From JBBIQS01 sp037442205 (lineage in GTDB: Bacteria > Myxococcota > Myxococcia > Myxococcales > UBA5297), in contig JBBIQS010000020.1 in NCBI GenBank assembly GCA_037442205.1, forward strand, positions 1 through 64,000: a stretch of DNA of 64,000 bases. The letters are read 5' to 3'. Positions 54,771-64,000 of this stretch are shown piece after piece; the first letter of the stretch is position 1; the number at the start of each line of letters is the position of its first letter. The notes below the pieces were generated by a model, which worked only from the letters and a program-made list of their open reading frames with translations, did no database searches and was not told the origin of the DNA. The translations under genes and the position numbers were made by a program.

Positions 54771-55357
54771 CAGCTTCTCTCCGGGGAACTGGTCTTCGGC
54801 GAGACTCCGCCGGGCCAGCCGTAGGCCAGCTCTCGAACCTTGAGGACCGCCTTGGCCAGCTCGGGCGACTCGGGAAGCTCGTCGCGGCCGGGCGCTTTGC
54901 CCGCGCTCGCCGGCGCCTCCGGGCGCTTCCCCGAGCGCAGCGACAGCGCGATCCCCAGCCCGCCGCCGAGCACCACCAGCACCGGCAGCGCCCAGAGCAT
55001 CAGGTTGATGCCGTCCGACTTGGGCTTCTCGCGGATGAACTCGCCGTAGGCCAGCTCGAAGTAGCGGATGATCTGCTCTTCGCCGTAGCCCTTGGCCAGC
55101 AGCTCGTGGGTCTGGCGCTTCATGTTCTGCGCCATGGTGCTGGGCGACTCGTCGATCGAGCTTCCCTGGCACACCGGGCAGCGGACCAGCGAGGCGACCT
55201 CGCTGGTGCGCTTCTCCAGCTCGGCTCCGGCCAGCGGCCTGCCGGCGGGGGCGCCGACCTGCTGCACCAGGAACTGGTTGAGGGTCTCCTCCTCGGCGGC
55301 GCCGGCCGGGCCGGCGGCCAGCGACAGCAGCGCGAGGAGCGCGGCGGCGATTCTCAT
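54770..55357 (-). CDS. ccmH: Cytochrome c maturation protein CcmH
   Basis: A 195-residue protein with a signal peptide (cleavage after GPAGA) and the thiol-redox motif RCPVCQ (CxxC) in the LVRCPVCQGSSIDES segment diagnostic of CcmH/CcmL. A membrane helix (about 124-144) and a short cytoplasmic tail follow. It keeps the apocytochrome CxxCH thiols reduced for haem attachment. The ATG at 55357 is inside an open frame, chosen by the signal peptide and overlap with ccmG. Confidence 0.92.
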   Translation of the reverse strand: MRIAAALLALLSLAAGPAGAAEEETLNQFLVQQVGAPAGRPLAGAELEKRTSEVASLVRCPVCQGSSIDESPSTMAQNMKRQTHELLAKGYGEEQIIRYFELAYGEFIREKPKSDGINLMLWALPVLVVLGGGLGIALSLRSGKRPEAPASAGKAPGRDELPESPELAKAVLKVRELAYGWPGGVSPKTSSPERS

Positions 55358-55874
55358 TTGGCCTCCATGAGCTGCTGCACGTAGCCGGTGAGGATCTCGG
55401 CCGACAGCGGGCCCTCGTACTTGGCGACGATCTTTCCGCGCGGGTCGATGAAGAAGGTCTCCGGCACTCCGTAGACCCCGTAGGCGATGGCCGCCTTGCC
55501 GCCTTTGTCCACCAGCGCCGGGTAGCCGCTGCCGTGGCGGCGCAGGAAGTCCTGGATGCGCGCGTCCTCGTCGTCGTAGACCACGCCCACGAACTGGATG
55601 TGGTTGCCCATCGACTTGGCCGCCTGCTGCAGCATCCCGTGCTCGGTCTGGCAGGGGACGCACCAGGTGGCCCAGAAGTTGAGGACCACCGGCTTGCCCT
55701 TGAGCGAGGCGAGCGCGATCGGGGAACCGCCGCCGACCGGAGTCAGCTCGAACGGCGGGGCCTCGCGCCCCACCAGCGGTGAGTCGATGCGGTTGGGGTC
55801 CTTCCCGAAGCCGAGCGCCAGGATCACGATCAGCGGGACGGTGATCCCCAGCCCGATGGCGAGCACGGTCTTGT

Positions 55875-55878
<4 letters not shown>
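55354..55878 (-). CDS. ccmG: Thiol:disulfide interchange protein CcmG (DsbE)
   Basis: A 174-residue membrane-anchored thioredoxin-fold protein. The active site is WCVPC in FWATWCVPCQTEHGML and the cis-Pro loop is in GVYGVPETFFIDPRG. Length and position after ccmF match CcmG/DsbE, which reduces apocytochrome or CcmH. The signal anchor is at about residues 5-25. It overlaps ccmF and ccmH by four bases each. Confidence 0.93.
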
Positions 55879-57886
<2,008 letters not shown>

Positions 57887-57890
<4 letters not shown>

Positions 57891-58396
57891 TTCTGCTCGT
57901 CCTTGGCGTCGTTGATGATCTGCTTGATCTGCTCTTCGCCCAGCTTCTCGCCGCGCTTGGGCGCCCGGTACTCGTTGCCGTGGGAGACCATCAGCCGCGA
58001 GCCCTCGAACTTGCCGGCCTCGTTGACCGTCCCCTCGACCACCACCCCGATGCCCTCGCGGAACATCTGCGGCGGCACGCCCTTGGTGTGCACCGGCACG
58101 GTCTTCTCGCCATCGGTGACAGCGAAGTCGAGCTCGGTGGCCCCGGCCTCGTACTTGACCGAGTTGTCGGCCACCAGGCCGCCGAGGCGGATGGTGGCCC
58201 CGCGGGCCTTGGCCCCGGCCTCTAGCAGCTGCGCCGGACCCCAGTAGTAGATCAGGTTCTTCCCCAGCCCGCCGAAGCCGACGAAGGCGATGGCCCCGCC
58301 GGCGATCAGCAGCGCGCCCAGGGCGAACATCCCGCTCTTCTTCGGCAGCTGGGCGCGGGGCAGGGGGGCAGCAACCTGGTTGATGGCGTCGCTCAT
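57887..58396 (-). CDS. ccmE: Haem chaperone CcmE
   Basis: A 169-residue protein with one membrane anchor (about 24-44) and an OB-fold domain. The covalent haem-binding His is expected in SHGNEY (HxxxY), and VPPQMFREGIGVVVEG is the usual CcmE segment. It carries haem from CcmC to CcmF. Four-base overlap with ccmD and ccmF. Confidence 0.94.
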
Positions 58397-58548
58397 GGGC
58401 GCTCCTTGGCGGCCAGCTGGCGCTCGGCGCGGCGCGCTTCGCCCCTCAGCCGAATGAAGATGGTGGCGGCGTAGCCGGTGAAGGCCAGCGCGGTGATGAC
58501 GTAGGTGGCGATGACGAACTCCCAGCCTCCGGAAATGACGCCGTTCAT
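58393..58548 (-). CDS. ccmD: Small haem exporter subunit CcmD
   Basis: A 51-residue protein: MNGVISGGWEFVIATYVITA, then more hydrophobic residues, then a basic tail (RLRGEARRAERQLAAKERP). This is the CcmD layout, one helix and a positive C-terminus. It lies between ccmC and ccmE, overlapping each by four bases (CCATGA arrangements). CcmD helps release CcmE from the CcmABCDE complex. Confidence 0.9.
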   Translation of the reverse strand: MNGVISGGWEFVIATYVITALAFTGYAATIFIRLRGEARRAERQLAAKERP

Positions 58549-59309
58549 GCCTTGCCTCCAGTCGCCGGCTCAGGAGCCCCGGCCAGCGCGATGGGAGAGG
58601 GATTGGCCTCGGGCAACGGCGGGGCCAGCTGATCGCGCAGCCGGGTCTCGGCCAGCTTGGCGCGCAGGATGATGAACGCCGCCGCCAGCGCCATCACTGC
58701 CAGCGCGTTGATGTGCAGCGGCCGGGCCATGGCCTTGTCCATCATCTTGGGCGAGGTCTGCAGCTGGTGCAGCGAGTTCCACCAGCGCACCGAGAAGTAG
58801 ACGATGGGGACGTCGGCGAAGCTGACGATGGTGGCCACCGCCGACCAGGCGGCGCGGCGCACCGGGTCCTCGACGAAGTGGCGCAGCGCCAGCACCCCGA
58901 GGAAGGCGAAGAGCATCACCGCCACCGTGGTCAGCCGCGGGTCCCAGTCCCACCACACGCCCCAGGTCGGCTTGGCCCACAGCGAGCCCTGGACGCACAG
59001 CAGGAAGGAGAAGACCACTCCCACCTCGATCCCGGCCTCGAGCAGGGTGTCGTACTTCCAGTTGCGGGTGACCAGGAAGGCCACCGCCATCACCATGGCG
59101 AAGGTCAGGGCCAGCATCCCGTTCCAGGCGGTGGGGACGTGGATGTACATGATGCGCTGGACGTCGCCCATGTAGAACTCGGGCGGGGCGACGAACAGGC
59201 CGATGTAGCTGCCGATGCTCAGCAGCACCAGCGACAGGGCGATCAGGATTCCGGCGACCAGCCGGCTCCGATCGCCTTTGGCGGCGGGTGACGAGGTGGA
59301 TTGGCTCAT
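58545..59309 (-). CDS. ccmC: Haem exporter protein CcmC
   Basis: A 254-residue protein with six helices and the WWD motif WGVWWDWDPRLTTV, with His candidates in YIHVPTAWNGM. It loads haem onto CcmE. A Ser/Lys-rich N-terminus and a Pro/Ala tail extend the usual core. It begins 3 bp after ccmB ends. Confidence 0.95.
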   Translation of the reverse strand: MSQSTSSPAAKGDRSRLVAGILIALSLVLLSIGSYIGLFVAPPEFYMGDVQRIMYIHVPTAWNGMLALTFAMVMAVAFLVTRNWKYDTLLEAGIEVGVVFSFLLCVQGSLWAKPTWGVWWDWDPRLTTVAVMLFAFLGVLALRHFVEDPVRRAAWSAVATIVSFADVPIVYFSVRWWNSLHQLQTSPKMMDKAMARPLHINALAVMALAAAFIILRAKLAETRLRDQLAPPLPEANPSPIALAGAPEPATGGKA

Positions 59310-59312
59310 TGG

Positions 59313-59975
59313 CTACTCCTCGGCGACGACTCCGAACAGCAGGCCGCCCAGCGGCCAGAAGATGGCGTTGAAGGCGACCAGCAGCAGCATCCACGACCCG
59401 AGCTGGTTCATCGGATCGCCCATGACCAGCAGCGAGGTGGCCTTGACGCAGGCCAGCAGCACCGGCACCAGCAGCGGCAGGAGCAGCAGCGGCAGCAGCA
59501 CCTGCTGGGCCCGCAGCTGGGCGGCCATGGCGGCGTAGAGCGTCCCGGGGGCGGAGATCCCCGCGGCCCCCAGGGCGATGACCCCGAGCAGCGGGAAGAC
59601 CCGCCAGGTCCCGGCGTCGAAGAGGACCACCATTACCGGGACCAGCATCGCCCCGAGCACCGTCAGCTGCAGCCAGTTGGCGATCGCCTTGCCGTAGTAG
59701 AGGGCGCGCGGGCTGGCGGGAAGCAGCAGCAGCCCCTCCATCGCCCGCTGCTCGTACTCGACCTGGAAGCTGGCCGACAGCGACAACACCGAGGCGAAGA
59801 GCAGGGCCACCCACAGGAAGCCGCCGGCGTTGTGGCGCAGCGCCTCGGCGTCCGGGCCGGCGGCGAAGCTCAACAGCAGCAGCGCGGCGGCCCCGAAGGC
59901 GAAGACCGCCGAGGCCTGGGCGCGGGTGCGCCAGGAGAGGAGGAGATCCTTGTGCAGGGCGGCGAAGAGCTGCAT
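59313..59975 (-). CDS. ccmB: Haem exporter protein CcmB
   Basis: A 220-residue membrane protein with six helices, matching CcmB, the permease of the CcmAB ABC transporter. Landmarks are the opening LHKDLLLSWRTRAQ, the FQVEYEQRAMEGLLLLPASPRALYYGKAIAN segment and the end in VVAEE. The ATG at 59975 overlaps the ccmA stop (TGATG), and the longer frame upstream lies within ccmA. Confidence 0.94.
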   Translation of the reverse strand: MQLFAALHKDLLLSWRTRAQASAVFAFGAAALLLLSFAAGPDAEALRHNAGGFLWVALLFASVLSLSASFQVEYEQRAMEGLLLLPASPRALYYGKAIANWLQLTVLGAMLVPVMVVLFDAGTWRVFPLLGVIALGAAGISAPGTLYAAMAAQLRAQQVLLPLLLLPLLVPVLLACVKATSLLVMGDPMNQLGSWMLLLVAFNAIFWPLGGLLFGVVAEE

Positions 59976-60748
59976 CAGGTGCCCCTCGCGGCGGCGAGCC
60001 GGCTGGCGCTGGCGGCCTTGGACACCGCCGGCAGCTCGGCGGCGGGGCCGGTCCACTGGACTCGGCCCTTGCTCAGCAACAGCGCCCGGTCGCACAGGGC
60101 GGCGCCGTGCTCCAGCAGGTGCGAGGCGACGATCACCGCCGTCCCGCGCTGGCGCATCTGGTCGATGAGCGAGTCGAGCAGGGCAAAGCCCTCGGGGTCG
60201 AGCTGGCCGTAGGGCTCGTCGAGCAGCGCCACCGCCGGCTGCTGCAGCAGCAGCCGCGACAGGGCGAGCCGCTTGTGCATGCCGGCGGAAAAGGTGTGGA
60301 CCGCGTCGTCGGCGCGGTGGGCCAGCCCGACCGTCTCCAGCAGCGGCATCAGCGCCGCGCGATCGGAAGGCCTGCCCAGCAGGCGCGAGAAGATCTGCAC
60401 GTTCTGCAGCGCGCTGAGCGCCTCGTAGGTGTTGAAGTAGTGGCCGACCAGCGCCGTGCGCAGCCGCTGCTCGTCCCGCCCCTCGAAGCCCTCGACCTTG
60501 ATGGTGCCGGCGTCAGGCCGCAGCGCCCCGGAGAGCACCCGCAGCATCGTCGATTTGCCCGAGCCGTTGCTGCCCGCCAGCAGCAGCACCTCGCCCCGCT
60601 CCAGCCGCAGGTCGACCTGGGCCAGGGCCCAGGAGCGACCGTAGCGGCGGCAGAGCCCGCGGACCTCCAAGGCCGGGCCCAGCTCGCGCACCCGCCCGGG
60701 GGCGTCGCTGTTCGTGCCGTCCGAGGGCTTGGTCGATGGGAGGAGCAT
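59975..60748 (-). CDS. ccmA: Haem exporter ATP-binding protein CcmA
   Basis: A 257-residue ABC ATPase. Walker A GSNGSGKST, the signature TFSAGMHKRLALSRLLL, and Walker B VALLDEP with GQLDPEG are present. It powers release of haem-CcmE. It is the first gene of the nine-gene ccm operon; a GAGAAGG ribosome site precedes the ATG. A 30-residue N-terminal extension before the core is unusual for the family and may reflect a longer leader. Confidence 0.94.
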   Translation of the reverse strand: MLLPSTKPSDGTNSDAPGRVRELGPALEVRGLCRRYGRSWALAQVDLRLERGEVLLLAGSNGSGKSTMLRVLSGALRPDAGTIKVEGFEGRDEQRLRTALVGHYFNTYEALSALQNVQIFSRLLGRPSDRAALMPLLETVGLAHRADDAVHTFSAGMHKRLALSRLLLQQPAVALLDEPYGQLDPEGFALLDSLIDQMRQRGTAVIVASHLLEHGAALCDRALLLSKGRVQWTGPAAELPAVSKAASASRLAAARGT

Positions 60749-61160
60749 GGGCCTTCTCGCGCTCCGTTAGATGAGCGGGCGGTCCCATCGTTTCGCCTGT
60801 CCTTAGGAGCATTTGGCGCGCTCGGGCGACCCGGTGGACCTCCCGCAAAGCGCGCGGGCAGCCTGGCTCCTGGCCTGGCGGGTGCGCCCCCTCCGGCGAA
60901 GGCTGAGTAGCCGATTTTGTTGGACTTCTGGTGCCCCAACGAATGGCACTTGGGCGGCCGAGCGCCTGGTGGCCCGGGAGCCTGGGAGCCATTCATCGGG
61001 ATGTGTTCGAGCCGGCGGCTGGTCGTCAGATTCGCGGGAGGCACAGAGGCCGGGTGGGAAACGGGGGCAACGCCTCAAATCGACCTCGGCTCGTGCGAAG
61101 GCGAGGAGTACGATTTCGCCGTCGAAAGGCTATGCGCCTGACTGCGAGGGAGGCCAGCGC
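60749..61160. other. Divergent intergenic region before ccmA and the zinc-ribbon gene
   Basis: About 410 bp without a convincing gene. It should hold the ccm operon promoter on the minus strand and the promoter for the gene at 61161 on the plus strand. I found no clear -35/-10 pair, operator or small RNA. Confidence 0.4.
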
Positions 61161-61490
61161 TTGATTCATCTGCTGCCAGACGTCTGTCGGGACTGCGGCC
61201 GAAGCGCGGACGAGGTGACGCTCAGTCCCTATCTCGACTTCCACTTATGCAATCCCTGCATTGCCCGCCGGGAGCGGGAGCTGTTCGCGAAGGATTCCAG
61301 GAGCGAGAAGCGGACCGCGCCGCCGCGCCGCCACGAGGCCCGGCGGACCGCCGGAGCAGGGAAGCCGAGCGCTTCCGGCAAGAGCGAGTCCGAGGTGAGC
61401 AAGGCCAAAGCCGGCAAGCCCCAGGGTGGGAAGGCCAAGCCAGGCAAGTCCAAGCCGGGGAAGGGTCGGCCGAAGGGGCGGGGGAAGTAG
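61161..61490 (+). CDS. Small zinc-ribbon protein with a basic Lys/Gly/Pro tail
   Basis: A 109-residue protein with a TTG start preceded by GAGGGAGG. A CxxC pair (CRDC) and a second pair (CNPC) are 17 residues apart, a spacing typical of a zinc ribbon or treble clef. From about residue 45 it becomes very basic, with repeated KPGK and KAGKPQGGK units to the end. Such tails often bind nucleic acid. Function unknown. It converges with the glycosyltransferase gene. Confidence 0.6.
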   Translation: MIHLLPDVCRDCGRSADEVTLSPYLDFHLCNPCIARRERELFAKDSRSEKRTAPPRRHEARRTAGAGKPSASGKSESEVSKAKAGKPQGGKAKPGKSKPGKGRPKGRGK

Positions 61491-61501
61491 CCTCGCGCCT
61501 C

Positions 61502-63199
61502 TCAGCGCGGCCGGCGGTAGACGACGATCTGCGGGGTCTCGTCCATGTAGAGACCGTAGACCGGGGTGGCCGTCCCGTAGGCCTGCCAGATCTGCAGCTC
61601 CACGTCGCGGAACTCGGGCATGTACTGGTAGGCCGCCAGCTCGGAATCGTTCGGGCCCCAGGCGTACTGGATGTCCGGCCGGAGCATGCCGGCGCGCTTG
61701 TACGCGGCGAAGGAATCGCCGTTCACCTCGTGCAGGAACACCCGCGCGCCGCTGGGGGCGTTCTCGTTCAGCCAGGGCAGCACGCCAGTGACATTGCTCG
61801 ACCAATACTGACGGTGCATCCCCAGGCTGGCGCCGCCCGGATACCCGCCGGCCAGCTCGTTGTAGAAGCTGGTCCCGTAGGGATGGTTGTGGACGAGCCC
61901 GACCAGCGAAGGTGCCAGCACCAGTGCCGCCATCGCGGGGAAGGCCGCCCGCCGAATCTGCGGCCACTGCTCGGCCAGCGATTGGCCGACCCGCTCCAGC
62001 GCCCGGCCGGCAAAGATCAGAAGGAAGGGCATCGACGGCAGCCAGTGCTTGGCGCCGCCGAAGATCGGGACGTTGGGCAGCGAGAGCACCACCAGCGAGG
62101 CGAAGGCGTTGCCCAGCACGAGCAGGCTGTCCCCGTCGAGCGGCGGCAGCCCGGCGCCCAGCGGCTTCCAGAGGTAGGTCCCGGCGAACCGGGCCATCTC
62201 GCGCGCCGCGCCGAGGACGATCAGCAGCAGCACCGCGGCCGGCACGGTGACCAGGGTCAGTCCGAAGGCATAGCCCCAGGGGAAGGGCGCCTCGACCAGC
62301 AGGGTGCCGTAGTACTCCCAGGGATAGTTGATGTGCTGGCCATGGAAGTTCACGTACCAGAGGAAGCGCTCGAACGGCGCGTGCCAGAGGTAGGGCCAGT
62401 GCAGGTAGAGGACCGCCGGCCCGAGGGTGAGCATCGCTCCGAACGGGGTCAGCTCCCGCGCCACCGCCTTGGCCCCGCCCCGGCGCCAGGCGCGCCCGGC
62501 CTCGGTGAGGGCGAAGTGGATGAGCAGCACGCCGGGGATGATCCAGGCGTTGTGCTTGATGGCCAGGGCGATCCCGAAGGCGAGCCCGGTCCAGATCGCC
62601 CACCAGCGGTTGGAGAGCGAGCGCCAGTAGCAGTAGACGACCAGCATCCAGGCGAAGGCGATCGGCATGTCGAAGGCCGCCAGATGCCCGTGGAAGAAGT
62701 GGCGCGGAGCGAGCCAGAAGGCGAGCACCGCGAAGATCGCCCCTCGGCGCGAGAGCAGGCGCGCGCCCATCAGATAGAGCAGCGCCGAGAGCAGCCCCGA
62801 GACCGCCCAGGCCGGCATCCGGTAGCCGCCGGCGTCGCGCAGCCAGTGCAGCTTCTCGCTGAACACCAGGTGCGACAGGCCGTAGAGCGTCTTCATCAGC
62901 ACCGGGTGTTCGTGGTTGTTCTCGAAGCGGCGGACGATGGCCGCGTCCCGGAAGGCCTCCAGCGGATGGCCGTGCTTGAAGGCCTCGACGACGTCCACGT
63001 ACCAGGCGGCATAGTCGTCGGCGGCGCGGAAGTAGACGCCCTCGTCGCGCGGGAAGCCGACGCCGCCCTCGGTCAGCGCCAACGCCAGAAAGGTCGCGAC
63101 CGCCAGCGCCAGGGCGATGAGTCTGTCGCCGCGAACAGGGGCGCGCGGGTCGCCCAGCGTGACCTCGGGGGCGGGAACCACGGTGAGGGCTTCGGACAT
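61502..63199 (-). CDS. GT-C-type membrane glycosyltransferase (family 39-like)
   Basis: A 565-residue protein with about eleven helices. The first extracytoplasmic loop has GFPRDEGVYFRAADDYAAW, where the Asp-Glu pair matches the catalytic acidic residues of family-39 mannosyl/arabinosyltransferases. A second polar segment (HGHPLEAFRDAAIVRRF and ENNHEHPVLMK) follows. It probably transfers a sugar from a polyprenyl-phosphate donor onto an envelope glycan or protein. Its stop is 10 bp from the convergent zinc-ribbon gene. It overlaps the next gene by one base, so they form an operon that continues past the window. Confidence 0.8.
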   Translation of the reverse strand: MSEALTVVPAPEVTLGDPRAPVRGDRLIALALAVATFLALALTEGGVGFPRDEGVYFRAADDYAAWYVDVVEAFKHGHPLEAFRDAAIVRRFENNHEHPVLMKTLYGLSHLVFSEKLHWLRDAGGYRMPAWAVSGLLSALLYLMGARLLSRRGAIFAVLAFWLAPRHFFHGHLAAFDMPIAFAWMLVVYCYWRSLSNRWWAIWTGLAFGIALAIKHNAWIIPGVLLIHFALTEAGRAWRRGGAKAVARELTPFGAMLTLGPAVLYLHWPYLWHAPFERFLWYVNFHGQHINYPWEYYGTLLVEAPFPWGYAFGLTLVTVPAAVLLLIVLGAAREMARFAGTYLWKPLGAGLPPLDGDSLLVLGNAFASLVVLSLPNVPIFGGAKHWLPSMPFLLIFAGRALERVGQSLAEQWPQIRRAAFPAMAALVLAPSLVGLVHNHPYGTSFYNELAGGYPGGASLGMHRQYWSSNVTGVLPWLNENAPSGARVFLHEVNGDSFAAYKRAGMLRPDIQYAWGPNDSELAAYQYMPEFRDVELQIWQAYGTATPVYGLYMDETPQIVVYRRPR

Positions 63200-64000
63200 C
63201 AGAAGGCCCCCGCGTCGAAGCAGAAGTGGCGCATGTCGGGATTGGCGGCGCTGACCTCGAAGCTGACGGTGTGCCTGGCGCCCTTGAGCGCGCGGGTGTC
63301 GAAGCGGGCGCGCTTTTCTCCAGGCTTGCCGGGCGGGAAGTCCATCGAGCCCAGCCGCTGCCCGTCGACCTTCACCTCCATCAGCACGGTGCCGTAGTTC
63401 TCGGTGCGGTAGACGATCTGCCCGACGATGCCGCCCATCACCCGCAGCTCGTCGCCCAGCTCGACGTCGGGGTACTCGATGACCAGGGGCTCGGATCCGG
63501 CGGGGTGGGCCCAGACGCACCGCTGGGGCTTGGCGGCGATCTCCTTGAGCTCGGCGTGGACATCGATCCAGCCGGCGCGGGGACAGGGGTGGCGATCCTC
63601 GCGGCGGGGACACAGCTCCTCGCTGCCATCGGGGCGCCGGATGAAGACGTGGGCGTCGGCGACGCCGGCGGTGAAGTCGAAGCGGGGGATCGCCGGCGCC
63701 GGATTCTCGAACAGCCGCACGCTCAGCCGGCCATGCGGCTGGGCCGGGCCCGCGGGCTTGAAGTCGATCGATCGGAGGAAGGCCTCTTCGGCCCCCGGCG
63801 ACGAGCGCGGCAGCTCCGGCAGCGCCAGCAGGAAGATTCGCCGAAAACGGTAGAGATCTTCCCGGGCTGGGGCGCGCCCCAGGTTGAGCACCGGCACCCC
63901 GGTCACGAAGAGCCGCGCCCGCTCCGCCCAGTGCGGCGAGAGCAGGACCGCGTCCCCGTCGCGCGCCTGGGAGGCGATGTCAGCGGCGGCCGCGCGGTAA
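63199..64000 (-). CDS. Glycosyltransferase-associated protein with C-terminal beta domain, 5' truncated
   Basis: The frame runs off the right edge; 267 residues are visible. The visible start (AADIASQARDGDAVLLSPHWAERARLFV) looks like the soluble C-terminal part of a GT-C enzyme, and the final 60 residues (EVKVDGQRLGSMDFPPGKPG to the end) match the C-terminus of the glycosyltransferase at 3729-5522 in length and pattern (KVxVDxxxL...FDTRALKG...VSFEVSAAN). It is likely a beta-sandwich accessory domain, perhaps carbohydrate-related. It overlaps the downstream gene by one base. Confidence 0.65.
   Translation of the reverse strand, partial: YRAAAADIASQARDGDAVLLSPHWAERARLFVTGVPVLNLGRAPAREDLYRFRRIFLLALPELPRSSPGAEEAFLRSIDFKPAGPAQPHGRLSVRLFENPAPAIPRFDFTAGVADAHVFIRRPDGSEELCPRREDRHPCPRAGWIDVHAELKEIAAKPQRCVWAHPAGSEPLVIEYPDVELGDELRVMGGIVGQIVYRTENYGTVLMEVKVDGQRLGSMDFPPGKPGEKRARFDTRALKGARHTVSFEVSAANPDMRHFCFDAGAF

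Overview
The window is about 64 kb of very GC-rich DNA, about 70% by eye, and almost wholly protein coding. It holds about 59 genes. I saw no tRNA, rRNA, CRISPR array, insertion sequence or prophage. Three things point to a myxobacterium-like member of the former Deltaproteobacteria (Myxococcota or a close relative): Ser/Thr kinases with the HRDVTPEN catalytic loop, an alternative complex III to cytochrome oxidase gene block, and two sites that fit the LexA box I remember for Myxococcus xanthus. This placement is an inference.

Layout. 1-3725: the end of a Ser/Thr kinase fused to a formylglycine-enzyme-like domain, a flavin reductase, and an FprA/adrenodoxin-type ferredoxin-NADP reductase. 3729-7186 (minus): two polytopic membrane proteins resembling family-39 glycosyltransferases. 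7276-9350: two tandem spore-photoproduct-lyase-like radical SAM genes, each with a LexA-like box directly before its ATG. 9550-22520: one long respiratory operon, actABCDEF, a small membrane protein, sco, and caa3 oxidase subunits II, I, III and IV. It runs from a TTGACA promoter to a 13-bp terminator hairpin. 22541-30690: a mixed housekeeping and accessory segment with an M23 peptidase lipoprotein, a TPR-zincin lipoprotein, an RlmI-like methyltransferase, a strikingly periodic cysteine-rich protein and a UvrD/Rep helicase.

30703-35969 (minus) is a tight five-gene unit: a Ser/Thr kinase with a C-terminal ribbon-helix-helix-like domain, a lone receiver protein, a membrane-anchored arginase-fold protein, an unknown membrane protein, and an alkaline-phosphatase-superfamily membrane enzyme. 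A PAP2/Aur1-like lipid enzyme follows, then three tandem, nearly identical Flp pilin genes. 38828-43549 carries a PEGA-domain protein, a sensor protein with a phosphorylatable His but a degenerate ATP-binding domain, an NtrC-type sigma-54 activator, and a Crp/Fnr regulator preceded by a sigma-54-like promoter. 43694-52362: uracil and hypoxanthine phosphoribosyltransferases, a 1302-residue methyltransferase-like/coiled-coil protein, and a surface-type repeat protein ending in a PDZ domain. 52348-60748 (minus): a small membrane protein, a YbjQ-family protein, then a complete cytochrome c maturation operon ccmABCDEFGHI. The ccm operon supplies the haem attachment that the many c-type cytochromes of the respiratory operon need. 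61161-64000: a small zinc-ribbon protein and a second glycosyltransferase cluster, cut by the window end, whose accessory domain also occurs in the glycosyltransferase at 3729-5522.

The most interesting signals are the LexA-boxed radical SAM pair, the exact period-3 cysteine array, the kinase-RHH/receiver/arginase/phosphatase-superfamily operon, the histidine kinase without usable ATP boxes beside a sigma-54 activator, and the methyltransferase/coiled-coil protein. I cannot prove that any of them is undescribed without database searches.
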